Positions 46,926-60,019 are shown, numbered from the stretch's first letter. The stretch: DNA of 64,000 bases from Paraburkholderia ginsengisoli NBRC 100965 (GCF_000739735.1 NZ_BBJF01000002.1:1-64000), one strand, 5' to 3'. The notes: generated by a model from the sequence alone, not told the origin. Numbers and translations: made by a program.

Positions 46926-46940
46926 ACTGGTCGGACCAGT
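46926..46940. promoter_or_regulatory. FadR-type operator overlapping the start of dctA transcription
   Basis: ACTGGTC-G-GACCAGT is a perfect 7-bp dyad and contains TGGTCGGACCA, matching the FadR-family consensus TNGTnnnACNA. It lies just downstream of the predicted transcription start, a classic repressor position. Confidence 0.65.
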
Positions 46941-46974
46941 CTGAACAGAACTGAACCGAGACTAGGAGGAAGCC

Positions 46975-48303
46975 GTGTTGAAGTTTTTCAATTCGCTGTT
47001 TGGCCGGGTCGTGATAGCGCTGGTGGTGGGTATCGTGATCGGCGCGGTTTATCCGCACTTTGCCCAGTCGCTGCGCCCGCTCGGCGACGGCTTTCTCAAG
47101 CTGATCAAGATGGTGATCGGTCCGATCGTGTTTTGCGTCGTGGTCAGCGGCATGGCGCACGCCGGCGACCTGCGCAAAGTTGGGCGCGTCGGGCTGAAGG
47201 CGGTGGTCTACTTCGAGGTCATGACGACGATCGCGCTGGTGATCGGCGCTGTGCTGGCCTACGTGACGCGGCCCGGCGTCGGCATGAACATCAATCTGAA
47301 TTCGCTGGATCCGGCTTCGCTGTCGACCTACACCGAGCACGCGAAGAGCCTCAAGGACACCGCCGGCTTCCTGCTGAAGATCATCCCCGACACGGCGATC
47401 AACGCGTTCGCGACCGGCGACATCCTGCAAATCCTGGTGTTTTCGGTGCTTTTCGGCTCGGCGCTGTCGCTGCTCGGCAAGAAGGCGCAGCGCGTGAGCG
47501 GCCTGATCGACGAGCTGTCGCAGGTGTTTTTCCGCGTGATGGGTTTCATCATCAAGCTCGCGCCGCTCGGCGTGCTCGGCGCGATCGCGTTCACCACCGG
47601 CACCTACGGGGTTGAGTCGCTCAAACAACTCGGCATGCTGGTGCTCGTGTTCTACGTGAGCTGCTTCGTGTTCGTCGCGGTGGTGCTGGGCATCGTGATG
47701 CGGCTGGCGGGCTTCAGCCTCTTCAAGCTGATCCGCTATCTGCGCGAGGAACTGTCGATCGTGCTCGGCACCGCATCGTCGGACGCCGTGTTGCCGCAGA
47801 TCATGCGCAAGCTCGAATGGATGGGCGTGAAGGACTCGACCGTCGGCCTCGTGATTCCGACCGGCTACTCGTTCAACCTCGACGGCTTTTCGATCTATCT
47901 GACGCTGGCGGTGATCTTCATCGCGCAGGCCACCAACACGCCGCTGTCGATGCACGACCTGATCGTGGTGGTGCTCGTGTCGCTCGTGACGTCGAAGGGC
48001 GCGCACGGCATTCCCGGCTCGGCCATCGTGATTCTGGCAGCGACCTTGTCCGCGATTCCGGCGATTCCCGTGCTCGGGCTCGTGCTGATCCTGCCGGTCG
48101 ACTGGTTTGTCGGGATTGCCCGCGCGTTGACCAACCTGATCGGTAACTGCGTCGCCACGGTGGTGGTCGCCGTGTGGGAAAACGACATCGACCGGGGGCG
48201 CGCGCATCGCGTGCTGAATCGCGACGCGGCTTTGCGCTACGTGCCGGCCGGCGAAGACGCGGGTGCTGAGCCGATCGGCGGCGAACCCGCGCACGCGATC
48301 TGA
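46975..48303 (+). CDS. dctA: C4-dicarboxylate transporter (DAACS family)
   Basis: DctA is a cation symporter importing succinate, fumarate and malate across the inner membrane. The 442 residues have the family helices and motifs: KLIKMVIGPIVFCVVVSGMA, IVLGTASSDAVLPQIMRKLE (the serine-rich re-entrant loop region), VIPTGYSFNLDGFSIYLTLA and KGAHGIPGSA. It begins at GTG 46975 with AGGAGGA seven bases upstream. Unlike rhizobial dctA it is not beside dctB/dctD and no sigma-54 site is visible; a FadR-type regulator is adjacent instead. Confidence 0.95.
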   Translation: MLKFFNSLFGRVVIALVVGIVIGAVYPHFAQSLRPLGDGFLKLIKMVIGPIVFCVVVSGMAHAGDLRKVGRVGLKAVVYFEVMTTIALVIGAVLAYVTRPGVGMNINLNSLDPASLSTYTEHAKSLKDTAGFLLKIIPDTAINAFATGDILQILVFSVLFGSALSLLGKKAQRVSGLIDELSQVFFRVMGFIIKLAPLGVLGAIAFTTGTYGVESLKQLGMLVLVFYVSCFVFVAVVLGIVMRLAGFSLFKLIRYLREELSIVLGTASSDAVLPQIMRKLEWMGVKDSTVGLVIPTGYSFNLDGFSIYLTLAVIFIAQATNTPLSMHDLIVVVLVSLVTSKGAHGIPGSAIVILAATLSAIPAIPVLGLVLILPVDWFVGIARALTNLIGNCVATVVVAVWENDIDRGRAHRVLNRDAALRYVPAGEDAGAEPIGGEPAHAI

Positions 48304-48437
48304 CGAGCTGACAGTAACCAGCAATCGATCCGCAATCCGAATCAAGATTTCGCGCGCCGACGCGGCGCGCTTTTCCACAGCGGCGGATGCCGTGACTCCG
48401 CCGCTTGTTTTCCACTTTTCGCATCCTGACCGAAACC

Positions 48438-49448
48438 ATGGCCAATCCGATCCTCGACCCCAACGCTCCCGCCTTCACGCGCCGCTACATGAATCTCGCC
48501 GACCCGCGTCTGGGCGCGAAGGCGCTCTTCGCCAGCGACGAATTTTTCGCGCCGAAAGAGCGCATGCTCGAACCGCAGCCGGCGGTGTTCATCCCCGGCA
48601 AATACGACGACCACGGCAAGTGGATGGACGGCTGGGAAACCCGCCGCAAACGCACCACCGGTCACGACCATTGCGTGATCCGGCTCGCACGGCCGGGCGT
48701 CGTGCACGGCGTCGACATGGATACGAGCCACTTCACCGGCAACTTCCCGCCGGCCGCGTCGATCGACGCCTGTTACGTGGACGGCGGCGTGCCGCCCGAT
48801 AACGCCGACTGGCAGACGCTCGTGCCGGCCACCACATTGCAGGGCAACCAGCACCACTACGTCGAAGTGAACGACGCGCGCGCGTTCACCCATCTGCGCG
48901 TGAACCTGTATCCGGACGGCGGCCTCGCGCGCCTGCGCGTGTACGGCCAGCCGAAGCGCGACTGGGAACGTGTCGAGCGCGGCACGCTGCTGGACCTCGC
49001 CGCGATCGAAAACGGCGCGTACCTGGTCGCGGCGAACAATCAGCACTTCGGACCCGCTTCGCAGATGCTGATGCCGGGCCGCGGCGTCAACATGGGCGAT
49101 GGCTGGGAAACCCGGCGCCGTCGCGAGCCAGGCAACGACTGGGCGATCGTCGCATTGGCGCGGCCGGGCGTGATCCGCAAGATCGAAGTGGACACCGCGC
49201 ACTTCAAGGGCAATTTCCCCGACCGCTGCTCGGTGCAGGCGGCGTCGGTGACGGGCGGCACGGACGATTCGCTCGTCACGCAGGCGATGTTCTGGCCGGT
49301 GCTGCTCGGCGAACAGAAGCTGCAGATGGACCACGTGCACACGTTCACGGATGGCCTCGCGTCGCTGGGGCCGGTCACGCACGTGCGTTTCAATATTTTT
49401 CCGGACGGCGGCGTGTCGCGCCTGCGTCTGTGGGGCGAGATCGCGTAA
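48438..49448 (+). CDS. alc: Allantoicase
   Basis: Allantoicase hydrolyses allantoate to ureidoglycolate and urea in purine degradation. The 336-residue protein contains two similar jelly-roll halves: each has DGWETRR, a following RLARPGV or ALARPGV and a HFTGNFP or HFKGNFP segment, about 160 residues apart, which shows the internal duplication typical of the enzyme. ATG 48438 gives the family N-terminus. allA follows 13 bases later and removes the product. Confidence 0.95.
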   Translation: MANPILDPNAPAFTRRYMNLADPRLGAKALFASDEFFAPKERMLEPQPAVFIPGKYDDHGKWMDGWETRRKRTTGHDHCVIRLARPGVVHGVDMDTSHFTGNFPPAASIDACYVDGGVPPDNADWQTLVPATTLQGNQHHYVEVNDARAFTHLRVNLYPDGGLARLRVYGQPKRDWERVERGTLLDLAAIENGAYLVAANNQHFGPASQMLMPGRGVNMGDGWETRRRREPGNDWAIVALARPGVIRKIEVDTAHFKGNFPDRCSVQAASVTGGTDDSLVTQAMFWPVLLGEQKLQMDHVHTFTDGLASLGPVTHVRFNIFPDGGVSRLRLWGEIA

Positions 49449-49461
49449 CGGAGCGGCGTCG

Positions 49462-49974
49462 ATGAAGACATTGCAGGTGGAACGTTTGACGCGCGCGGCG
49501 TTCGCGCCGTTCGGCGACGTCATCGAACTGGACGGCGCGCGCCATTTCGCGATCAACGGCGGCACGACCGAGCGCTTTCACGATCTGGCGGCGGTCGACG
49601 TGACGGAGCAGGGCGGCCGCGCGCTGATCAATCTGTTCCGCGCGCAGCCGCGCGCGCTGCCGGTCGATATCACGATGATGGAGCGGCATCCGCTCGGCAG
49701 TCAGGCTTTCATTCCCTTACGAGAGGGTCGCTACCTGGTGGTGGTCGCGCCGGCGGGCGAGTTCGACCCGGCGCGCATGCGGGCCTTCTGGACCGACGCG
49801 TGGCAGGGCGTCAATTACGCGAAAGGGGTGTGGCATCACCCGCTGCTGGCGCTCGATCAGGTGAGCGATTTCATCGTGGTCGATCGTGGTGGCGAGCAGC
49901 CCAATTGCGACGAATTGTCATTGGCGGAGCCGTGGCGGCTCGAGTTCGAAGTAAGCGCCGAACTGGTCGCCTAG
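49462..49974 (+). CDS. allA: Ureidoglycolate lyase
   Basis: AllA converts ureidoglycolate to glyoxylate and urea, the step after allantoicase. The 170-residue cupin-like enzyme shows [15 protein letters not shown] near the start, [25 protein letters not shown] and [16 protein letters not shown], all typical. GGAG lies about nine bases before the ATG at 49462. It is probably co-transcribed with alc and ends at the terminator at 50016. Confidence 0.94.
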   Translation: MKTLQVERLTRAAFAPFGDVIELDGARHFAINGGTTERFHDLAAVDVTEQGGRALINLFRAQPRALPVDITMMERHPLGSQAFIPLREGRYLVVVAPAGEFDPARMRAFWTDAWQGVNYAKGVWHHPLLALDQVSDFIVVDRGGEQPNCDELSLAEPWRLEFEVSAELVA

Positions 49975-50015
49975 CGGCTTACGAAGGTGCCCGTCGCGGC
50001 GCCGCCGTCAACGTC

Positions 50016-50052
50016 AAAAGACCCGGCCGATTCACATCGGCCGGGTCTTTTT
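50016..50052. terminator. Strong terminator after alc-allA
   Basis: A 16-bp stem (AAAAGACCCGGCCGAT with its complement) and a TCAC loop are followed by further T residues. The A run at the other end lets it serve fur on the minus strand too, 43 bases after the fur stop. Confidence 0.9.
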
Positions 50053-50094
50053 CTGTTTGCCGCCACGCACCCCGGCGCGGGCGGCGATGCCGCA

Positions 50095-50523
50095 TCAGTG
50101 TTTGCGATGCGGGCAATTCTCCTTGGTGCAGGCACCATACAGCGCCAGTGCGTGTTCCTGCAGCTTGAAGCCGCGTTCCTTCGCAATGGACTGTTGACGG
50201 CTCTCGATTTCGGAATCAAAAAACTCTTCCACGAGTCCGCAGTCCAGACAGACGAGGTGATCATGATGCGACCCCTCGTTCAGTTCGAACACCGCCTTGC
50301 CCGATTCGAAATTGCTGCGCGAGAGCAGGCCGGCCTGCTCGAATTGCGTCAGCACGCGATACACGGTTGCCAGGCCGATATCGAGTTCCTCGTGCAGGAG
50401 GTTGCGGTACACGTCTTCGGCCGTCAGATGACGTACCGGACTGTGCTGAAAAATCTCAAGGATTTTGAGGCGCGGAAGGGTCGCCTTGAGCCCGATATTC
50501 TTGAGATCGGTTGGATTGGTCAT
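50095..50523 (-). CDS. fur: Ferric uptake regulator
   Basis: Fur is the iron-responsive repressor that binds DNA with Fe(II). The 142 residues begin with a winged helix-turn-helix ([38 protein letters not shown]) and carry the metal motif [12 protein letters not shown] with Cys92/Cys95, plus a second pair Cys132/Cys137 near the end, so a structural zinc site is likely. It is divergent from bamE, the arrangement typical of Burkholderia and relatives. Confidence 0.97.
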   Translation of the reverse strand: MTNPTDLKNIGLKATLPRLKILEIFQHSPVRHLTAEDVYRNLLHEELDIGLATVYRVLTQFEQAGLLSRSNFESGKAVFELNEGSHHDHLVCLDCGLVEEFFDSEIESRQQSIAKERGFKLQEHALALYGACTKENCPHRKH

Positions 50524-50541
50524 GACAAGGGATCCCTAGAG

Positions 50542-50547
50542 TACAAT
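50542..50547 (+). promoter_or_regulatory. Probable -10 element of bamE
   Basis: TACAAT lies in the fur-bamE divergent gap about 95 bases before the bamE start. On the opposite strand TACTAT (50559-50564) is a matching -10 candidate for fur. Neither has a strong -35. Confidence 0.4.
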
Positions 50548-50642
50548 GCTGGGCTCTCATAGTAATGTGTTTTTGCCGTTCTGGTCATCTTCGATGGAAT
50601 GAAACTCGCGCGGCTCGTCAGCGGGCCCGCACGGTGAGTGAA

Positions 50643-51527
50643 ATGATTTCAAAATCTCAATTGATCTACCGGGGGAGCCGCATGCGGGGTACCTTGATCG
50701 CTGTTGCGACTGTCGCGGTTCTTGCCGGATGTTCCACGTACGACAGCCTCACACAGCGAGTTGCCCAAAGTATTACGCCGTACCGGATTACAGTGGTGCA
50801 AGGCAATTTCGTTTCGAGTGAAATGGCGGCGCAGATGCAGGTCGGCATGACTCGCGCGCAAGTGCGCCAGGTGCTCGGCACGCCGCTGCTGACGGATATG
50901 TTCCACGCGGACCGCTGGGACTACGTGTTCTATTTCAAACGCGGCTCGACGGCCATCGTGCAGCAGCGCGACTTCGTGGTGTTCTTCTCGGGTGACCTCG
51001 TCACCAGTTGGTCCGGCGGAGAAGATCTGCCGTCCAATCTCGAATTGCTGGCGGAAATCGACGGCGATCGTCGCGGTAGAAGGCCGCAGGCGAGCCCGCC
51101 GAACGCGGCAAGCGCCGCTGCGGCGAATGCCGCAAACGCCGCGAGCGCGCCGGATGCCGCCGCGCAAGTGCCGGACACCACGCGTTCACCTTCGGTCGAC
51201 GGCGCGGCAGCAGCGGGCGCGCCGTCCACGGACGCCAATGCGGAAGCCGCGCAAGCCGCCAATCGTGCGACCAATGCGGTGCAGACGCCGTCGAACGGGC
51301 AGTCGTCGGTGCGTTCCACGGCGCCGACCCCGAATGCCGGCGGCATCCCACCGCAAGGCCCAACCTCGGGCGGGCAGCCGCAGTTCCAGTTCCACCGTCC
51401 GGCGCCGCCGGTTCCGGCTACGCAGAGCAATCCGGTGGGACCGACGGGCCCGCAAAGCAGCAACAGCGGCCCAACGTACAACGCACCGCTGACCTCTACT
51501 CCGTCGACCACGGGAACGGGCGGCTAA
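50643..51527 (+). CDS. bamE: Outer membrane assembly lipoprotein BamE with long Pro/Ala-rich tail
   Basis: BamE is a lipoprotein of the outer membrane beta-barrel assembly machine. The signal peptide ends in VLAGC, with the acylated Cys at residue 30 of 294. The SmpA/OmlA domain follows (YRITVVQGNFVSSEMAAQMQVGMTRAQVRQVLGTPLLTDMF in two parts, then WDYVFYF). After about residue 140 comes a low-complexity Ala/Pro/Ser/Gly tail of roughly 150 residues, absent from E. coli BamE. The start could instead be ATG 50682, which has GGGGGAG four bases upstream and gives a shorter signal peptide. Confidence 0.92.
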   Translation: MISKSQLIYRGSRMRGTLIAVATVAVLAGCSTYDSLTQRVAQSITPYRITVVQGNFVSSEMAAQMQVGMTRAQVRQVLGTPLLTDMFHADRWDYVFYFKRGSTAIVQQRDFVVFFSGDLVTSWSGGEDLPSNLELLAEIDGDRRGRRPQASPPNAASAAAANAANAASAPDAAAQVPDTTRSPSVDGAAAAGAPSTDANAEAAQAANRATNAVQTPSNGQSSVRSTAPTPNAGGIPPQGPTSGGQPQFQFHRPAPPVPATQSNPVGPTGPQSSNSGPTYNAPLTSTPSTTGTGG

Positions 51528-51690
51528 TCCCGCTGTCCCTGTCTTAAGGCGGGCACGGCGCCCTGCGCGGCGCCCGCCGGATTCTCCGCTTGTCCCATGA
51601 GTGCGGCGCCCGGGTGTGCTGCCCGCCGCCGCCGCTTTTGCCCGCATTTGCCCGCATTTGCCCGGTTTAGTCTTTCGAACCCTCGTAGCC

Positions 51691-52488
51691 ATGAAAATTG
51701 CCATTGCTGGCGCATCGGGCCGTATGGGCCGCATGCTCATCGAAACGGTCCTTAACGATTCCGCCGCCACGTTGTCCGGCGCGCTCGTCCGCGCGGGCTC
51801 CGCGCACCTCGGTCAGGACGCCGGCGCGTTTCTCGGCAAACAGACGGGCGTGCTGATGACCGACGACATCGAGCGCGTGTTCGCCGAATCCGATTACCTG
51901 ATCGACTTCACGCGCCCGGCCGGCACGCTCGTGCATCTGGACGCGGCGCAGCGCCACAATGTGAAGATGGTGATCGGCACGACCGGCTTCGACAACGAAC
52001 AGAAAGCGCAACTGCGCGCGGCGTCGGAGAAGATCGCCGTCGTGTTCGCGTCGAACATGAGCGTCGGCGTGAACGTCACGTTGAAACTGCTGGAATACGC
52101 GGCGAAGCATTTCGCGACGGGCTACGACATCGAGATCATCGAGGCGCATCATCGTCACAAGGTCGACGCGCCGTCGGGCACCGCGCTGACGATGGGCGAA
52201 GTGATCGCCAACGCGCTCGGGCGCAATCTCGATGACTGCGCGGTCTACGGCCGCGAAGGCGTGACCGGCGAACGCGATCCGTCGACGATCGGCTTCTCGG
52301 CGATTCGCGGCGGCGATATCGTCGGCGATCACACGGTGCTGTTCGCGGGCACCGGCGAGCGCATCGAGATCACGCACAAATCGTCGAGCCGCTTGTCGTA
52401 CGCGCAGGGCTCGCTGCGCGCGGTGCATTTCCTCGAAGGCCACCAAACCGGCTTTTTCGACATGCAGGACGTGCTCGGCCTGCGTTGA
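51691..52488 (+). CDS. dapB: 4-hydroxy-tetrahydrodipicolinate reductase
   Basis: DapB catalyses the NAD(P)H-dependent reduction step of lysine and diaminopimelate synthesis. The 265 residues show the N-terminal [13 protein letters not shown] nucleotide fold, [10 protein letters not shown] and the signature [20 protein letters not shown] with the catalytic His and Lys. The start at ATG 51691 gives the standard [10 protein letters not shown]; the open frame upstream to 51601 is not conserved. It is followed by exbB. Confidence 0.97.
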   Translation: MKIAIAGASGRMGRMLIETVLNDSAATLSGALVRAGSAHLGQDAGAFLGKQTGVLMTDDIERVFAESDYLIDFTRPAGTLVHLDAAQRHNVKMVIGTTGFDNEQKAQLRAASEKIAVVFASNMSVGVNVTLKLLEYAAKHFATGYDIEIIEAHHRHKVDAPSGTALTMGEVIANALGRNLDDCAVYGREGVTGERDPSTIGFSAIRGGDIVGDHTVLFAGTGERIEITHKSSSRLSYAQGSLRAVHFLEGHQTGFFDMQDVLGLR

Positions 52489-52578
52489 GCGGGGCTTGCG
52501 CTAGCACGTTACGCACAAGGGGCATCGCGCCCCTGTGCGAGCCCTGAAACTGAAATCACTTTCCCACGGCGAGGTCAG

Positions 52579-53286
52579 ATGGCAGGCAGCAGCGGCATCA
52601 TCCATTACCTGCAAACCAGCGACGCGATCACGCATGGTGTCGCGTATGTGCTGCTGGCCATGTCGATTGCGAGCTGGTGCTTTCTGATCGTCAAGAGCTG
52701 GATGCTGACGCGCGCCAAGCGTCAGGCCCCGCGAGCGATCACGCTGTTCTGGCAGGCGCCGACGCTGTCCGAGGGTGTCGCGGTGCTGCGGCGCGCGGAC
52801 CGTGAGCGTGTCTTCCTGCCGCTCGCCGAAGCGGCGCTGCATGCGGCCGAAGTGGACATTCCCGGCGCGCTGCTCGCGCGCGTCGAGCGCGGCGAGCGGG
52901 TGCTGCGGGCGTTGCGCCAGGCGCTCAACGCGTCGCAGCGGCGGCTCGAATTCGGCCAGGTGCTGCTGGCCTCGGTGGGCGCGACTGCGCCGTTCGTCGG
53001 TTTGCTCGGCACCGTGTGGGGCATCTATCACGCGCTCGGCAGCATTGCCGCCGCCGGCCAGGCGCAGATCGAGAATGTCGCCGGCCCCGTTGGTGAAGCG
53101 CTGATCATGACCGCGTTCGGTCTGGTGGTCGCGATTCCGGCCGTGCTCGCATACAACGTACTCGGGCGCCTCGTGCGACAGTTGTCCGAGGAACTCGACG
53201 GTTTCGCGCATGACCTGCATGTGTACGTGTGCGCGCCCGCTGAGCAGGCTCAGGCGCCGCGACAGCAGCAGGCTTCGACCCACTAG
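52579..53286 (+). CDS. exbB: MotA/TolQ/ExbB proton channel protein
   Basis: A subunit of a proton-motive-force motor of 235 residues and three transmembrane helices: one at about residues 20-40 and two in the conserved channel domain (VLLASVGATAPFVGLLGTVWG and GEALIMTAFGLVVAIPAVLAYN). ExbB energises TonB-dependent outer membrane transport together with ExbD, whose gene follows. No tonB is in the window. TolQ is the alternative, but no tol-pal genes are nearby. Confidence 0.9.
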   Translation: MAGSSGIIHYLQTSDAITHGVAYVLLAMSIASWCFLIVKSWMLTRAKRQAPRAITLFWQAPTLSEGVAVLRRADRERVFLPLAEAALHAAEVDIPGALLARVERGERVLRALRQALNASQRRLEFGQVLLASVGATAPFVGLLGTVWGIYHALGSIAAAGQAQIENVAGPVGEALIMTAFGLVVAIPAVLAYNVLGRLVRQLSEELDGFAHDLHVYVCAPAEQAQAPRQQQASTH

Positions 53287-53404
53287 GCGCACTGTCCGGG
53301 ACGGCTTGGGCGTCAGGCTCGCGCAAAGGCCTGGCAGCAGACGGCTTCCCCCTAAAGGCGCAGGCGCAAAGCACGGTTGGACAGATCACGCAGAAGGAGG
53401 CGAC

Positions 53405-53848
53405 ATGGCATTCGGCGGACTCGAGAAAAAGCAGACGGCCGCGCCGATGGCCGAAATCAACATGACGCCGCTGATCGACGTGATGCTGGTGCTGCTGGTC
53501 ATTTTCATCATCACCGCGCCGCTGTTCACGCATGCGATCCGGCTCGATCTGCCAAAAGTTTCGGCGACACCCGCGCGCGAAACGCCGCAAACCATCTCCC
53601 TATCGATCGACGCCGCCGGCAAGCTGTACTGGAACGGCAGCGTCATCACGCTCGCGCAGATGCGCACGCGGTTCGCGCAAGCGGCGAGCCAGGCAAAGCA
53701 GCAGACTGAGCAGCCCGAGATTCATCTGCGCGCGGAACGCTCGACGCGCTACGAGGTGATCGCGCAGGTGATGGGCGCGGCGCAGCAGGCCGGGCTCGAG
53801 CGGATCGGTTTCGTCACGGACCCGCCGGCGCCGGACGCGGCACATTAG
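53405..53848 (+). CDS. exbD: Biopolymer transport protein ExbD/TolR
   Basis: A protein of 147 residues with a short cytoplasmic N-terminus, one transmembrane helix containing the conserved proton-carrying Asp in TPLIDVMLVLLVIFIITAPLF (written in the protein at about residues 24-44), and a periplasmic domain. It works with the ExbB product just upstream. A perfect AAGGAGG lies four bases before the ATG at 53405. Confidence 0.92.
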   Translation: MAFGGLEKKQTAAPMAEINMTPLIDVMLVLLVIFIITAPLFTHAIRLDLPKVSATPARETPQTISLSIDAAGKLYWNGSVITLAQMRTRFAQAASQAKQQTEQPEIHLRAERSTRYEVIAQVMGAAQQAGLERIGFVTDPPAPDAAH

Positions 53849-56623
<2,775 letters not shown>

Positions 56624-56714
56624 CAGCCCACGAAAACATGTCGGCAGACAGGACGTCGCCGCGCGCGGCGGCGTCGGTCTGCGCTGCGGAATTTACTGCG
56701 AACCGGGAGCCAAT

Positions 56715-57266
56715 GTGACTCGCAGATCGTTTTTGACGCTGGCTTGCAGCGTGATGATGTTGTCGGCCTGCGGCTTCCAGTTGCGCGGCCAGCAGGACTA
56801 CGCATTCAAGCGCCTGTATGTTTCGGGCGGTTCGCCGGCGGCGGTCGCGCGTTTGACGCGCATGGTGCAAGGCGGCAGCGACACGGTCGTGGTCAATTCG
56901 CCTGCGAATGCCGACGCGTTGTTGCAAATCACACAGAATCGCAGCCAGAGCACGCTGACGCTCAACACGCTCGGCGTGGTCCAGGAGTATCAGCTGAATC
57001 TGTCGATGATTTACACGCTCACCGGCAAGGACGGTACCGTGTTGATTCCGCAGAGCGTGATTGCGCTGAACCGCGCGATGACCTATAGCGACCAGTTCTC
57101 GCAAGCGAAGTCCGCCGAGTCCGACATCCTGTTCGCGGATATGGAAAGCGACGCGATCGACCAGTTGATTCGCCGTCTGGCGGTCGTGCGCTCGCTGAAT
57201 CCGGCGCCGGGCGAGGGTGTGCCGGCCGTCGCGCCGCGTGCGCCATTGCCGCCGCCGCCGCTGTGA
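56715..57266 (+). CDS. lptE: LPS-assembly lipoprotein LptE
   Basis: LptE plugs the LptD barrel that inserts lipopolysaccharide in the outer membrane. The 183-residue lipoprotein has a signal peptide with lipobox LSAC (Cys19) followed directly by GFQLRG, the family signature. The start is GTG 56715, with GGGAG five bases upstream. It sits between leuS and holA, the conserved location of lptE. Confidence 0.93.
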   Translation: MTRRSFLTLACSVMMLSACGFQLRGQQDYAFKRLYVSGGSPAAVARLTRMVQGGSDTVVVNSPANADALLQITQNRSQSTLTLNTLGVVQEYQLNLSMIYTLTGKDGTVLIPQSVIALNRAMTYSDQFSQAKSAESDILFADMESDAIDQLIRRLAVVRSLNPAPGEGVPAVAPRAPLPPPPL

Positions 57267-57344
57267 GCGCGCGGTTGTCTGCGGTATCGTGTTTCATGCT
57301 GTGTCTGATTCACCGCTCCTGTTCAATCTCGCCGATCGGTAGCC

Positions 57345-58463
57345 ATGCAACTGCGACTTGACGCGCTCGAAGCGCATCTCGCGAAGGGACTCGCCGGACT
57401 GTACGTCGTGTACGGCGACGAGCACCTGCTCGCGCAGGAAGCGTGCGACCGGATTCGCGCGACGGCGCGGGCGGCTGGCTTTACCGACCGCTCGGTGTTC
57501 ACGGTCGAGCGCGGGTTCGACTGGAGTTCGCTGCTGGGCGCGAGCCAGTCGATGTCGCTGTTCGGCGACCGTCAACTGGTCGAGCTGCGCATTCCGTCGG
57601 GCAAGCCCGGCAAGGAAGGGGCGGATGCGCTGAAGTCGCTCGCCGCCGCGGTCAACGACGACGTGTTGACGATGGTCACGTTGCCCCGGCTCGACGCGGC
57701 CACGCAAAAGTCCGCGTGGTTCATGGCGCTCGCCGACGCGGGCGTCGCGTTGAAGATCGATCCGGTCGAGCGCGCGCAATTGCCGAACTGGGTCGGCCAG
57801 CGGCTCGCGGCGCAAGGTCAGCGCGTTGCCGCCGGCGAAGAAGGGCGGCGCGCGCTGGCGTTCATCGCCGAGCGGGTCGAAGGCAATCTGCTCGCCGCGC
57901 ATCAGGAGATCCAGAAGCTCGGGCTGTTGTATCCCACCGGCGTGCTCAGCTTCGAACAGATTCACGACGCCGTGCTCAACGTCGCGCGCTACGACGTTTT
58001 CAAGTTGAACGAAGCGATGCTGGCGGGCGACGTCGGCCGCTTGTCGCGCATGCTCGACGGGCTGCGCGGCGAGGGTGAGGCCGCGGTGCTGGTGTTGTGG
58101 GCGGTCGTCGAAGAAGTCCGCACGCTGTTGCGGATCAAGCGCGGCGTCGCCGCCGGCAAGCCGCTCGCGATGCTAGTGCGCGAGAACCGCGTGTGGGGTC
58201 CGCGCGAACGGCTGATCGGACCGGCGCTGTCGCGCGTCACCGAGGGTGGGTTGGAGAAGGCGCTCGCTTTGGCGGCGCGGGTCGATCGGCAGGTGAAGGG
58301 TTTGTCCGGCGCCACGCCGGGCAATCATCGCAACGATCCGCCGCCCGATCCTTGGGACGGTCTGTTCGAACTCGCGATGACTGTGGCGTCGCCAAAAACC
58401 GCGCCGGTGCCGCCGGTTCGACCTCGGGCCGGAACGACGGCGCCAGCGCGAAGGCCGGCTTGA
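57345..58463 (+). CDS. holA: DNA polymerase III subunit delta
   Basis: HolA is the delta subunit of the clamp loader, which opens the sliding clamp. The 372 residues begin QLRLDALEAHLAKGLAGLYVVYGDEHLL, the family N-terminus, and follow the delta AAA+-like architecture with SMSLFGDRQLVELRIPSGK and ERVEGNLLAAHQEIQKL. The C-terminus has a Pro/Arg-rich extension. It is 78 bases after lptE. Confidence 0.95.
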   Translation: MQLRLDALEAHLAKGLAGLYVVYGDEHLLAQEACDRIRATARAAGFTDRSVFTVERGFDWSSLLGASQSMSLFGDRQLVELRIPSGKPGKEGADALKSLAAAVNDDVLTMVTLPRLDAATQKSAWFMALADAGVALKIDPVERAQLPNWVGQRLAAQGQRVAAGEEGRRALAFIAERVEGNLLAAHQEIQKLGLLYPTGVLSFEQIHDAVLNVARYDVFKLNEAMLAGDVGRLSRMLDGLRGEGEAAVLVLWAVVEEVRTLLRIKRGVAAGKPLAMLVRENRVWGPRERLIGPALSRVTEGGLEKALALAARVDRQVKGLSGATPGNHRNDPPPDPWDGLFELAMTVASPKTAPVPPVRPRAGTTAPARRPA

Positions 58464-58747
58464 ATCGCAGCGCGAAGCAAAGTTGACGCGCTTCGCGGGC
58501 AGTTCGCGGGTACTGGGCGGTGATCGGCACAGCATGGATCGATGATGCCTTTTTTCTCAAACGCCGCCGCGCGTGCTATCGGCACTGCTACCTTCAGGCG
58601 CTTGCAGATTCGATCGACCCGCACAGCACAGCACAGCACAGGCCGCCGCCGCGAGCAAAGCCCCTGTACCCGACTTACAATCGTTGCTTCTTTCGCCAAT
58701 CCTGCAGTCCGCTGCACGTCGACGTGCGCGGCACCACGAGAATGACC

Positions 58748-60019
58748 ATGGATATCGACCAGTACATGACCGACCTCGGCCGACGCGCACGCCAGGCTTC
58801 GCGCGCGATGGCGCGGGCTTCGACGGCCGCGAAGAACGCCGCGCTCGCCGCTGTCGCCGAGGCTATCGAACGCGATGCGGCACTGCTCAAGGAAGCCAAC
58901 GCGCGTGACCTCGCGCGTGCTCGCGACAAAGGCCATGACGCCGCGTTCATCGACCGTCTGACGCTGTCCGACAAAGCGCTGAAGACGATGGTCGAAGGCT
59001 TGCGGCAGGTCGCGGCGCTGGCCGATCCGATCGGCGAGATCAGCAATCTGAAATACCGGCCGAGCGGCATCCAGGTCGGCCAGATGCGCGTGCCGCTCGG
59101 CGTGATCGGCATCATCTACGAATCGCGTCCGAACGTGACGATCGACGCCGCGGCGCTGTGCCTGAAGTCCGGCAACGCGACGATTCTGCGCGGCGGCTCG
59201 GAAGCGCTCGAATGCAATACCGCGTTGGCGAAGCTGATCGGCGAAGGCTTGCAAGCCGCCGGTTTGGCGCAGGACGCGGTGCAGGTGGTCGCCACGTCGG
59301 ACCGTGCGGCGGTCGGCAAGCTGATCACGATGACCGAGTATGTCGACGTGATCGTGCCGCGCGGCGGCAAGAGCCTGATCGAGCGGCTGATCAACGAGGC
59401 GCGCGTACCGATGATCAAGCACCTCGACGGCATCTGCCACGTGTATGTGGACGACCGCGCGGATCTGACGAAGGCGCTGACCGTCTGCGACAACGCGAAG
59501 ACGCACCGCTACGGCACCTGCAACACGATGGAAACGCTGCTCGTCGCGCGCGGTATCGCGGCCGACGTGCTGCCGCCGCTCGGCAAGCTGTATCGCGGCA
59601 AGGACGTCGAGTTGCGCGTGGATGCGGCGGCGCGCGCGGTGCTCGCGGATGCGGGCGTGGGTCCGCTCGTCGATGCCACCGAGGAAGACTGGCGCACCGA
59701 ATACCTCGCGCCGGTGCTCGCGATCAAGGTCGTCGACGACCTCGATGCGGCGATCGACCACATCAACGAGTACAGCTCGCATCACACCGACGCGATCGTC
59801 ACCGAAGACCACGACCGCGCGATGCGTTTCCTGCGCGAAGTCGATTCAGCCAGCGTGATGGTCAATGCGTCGACGCGTTTTGCCGACGGTTTCGAATTCG
59901 GTCTGGGCGCAGAGATCGGCATTTCGAACGACAAGCTGCACGCGCGCGGCCCGGTGGGTCTGGAAGGTTTGACGTCGCTCAAGTACGTCGTGCTGGGTCA
60001 CGGCGAGGGCCGTCAATAG
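58748..60019 (+). CDS. proA: Gamma-glutamyl phosphate reductase
   Basis: ProA reduces gamma-glutamyl phosphate to glutamate semialdehyde in proline synthesis. The 423-residue aldehyde dehydrogenase-like enzyme has [29 protein letters not shown] (in two parts) near the NADPH site and the catalytic Cys in [11 protein letters not shown] start at ATG 58748, giving [15 protein letters not shown]; an ATG two codons upstream is equally near. proB is not in the window. Confidence 0.97.
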   Translation: MDIDQYMTDLGRRARQASRAMARASTAAKNAALAAVAEAIERDAALLKEANARDLARARDKGHDAAFIDRLTLSDKALKTMVEGLRQVAALADPIGEISNLKYRPSGIQVGQMRVPLGVIGIIYESRPNVTIDAAALCLKSGNATILRGGSEALECNTALAKLIGEGLQAAGLAQDAVQVVATSDRAAVGKLITMTEYVDVIVPRGGKSLIERLINEARVPMIKHLDGICHVYVDDRADLTKALTVCDNAKTHRYGTCNTMETLLVARGIAADVLPPLGKLYRGKDVELRVDAAARAVLADAGVGPLVDATEEDWRTEYLAPVLAIKVVDDLDAAIDHINEYSSHHTDAIVTEDHDRAMRFLREVDSASVMVNASTRFADGFEFGLGAEIGISNDKLHARGPVGLEGLTSLKYVVLGHGEGRQ

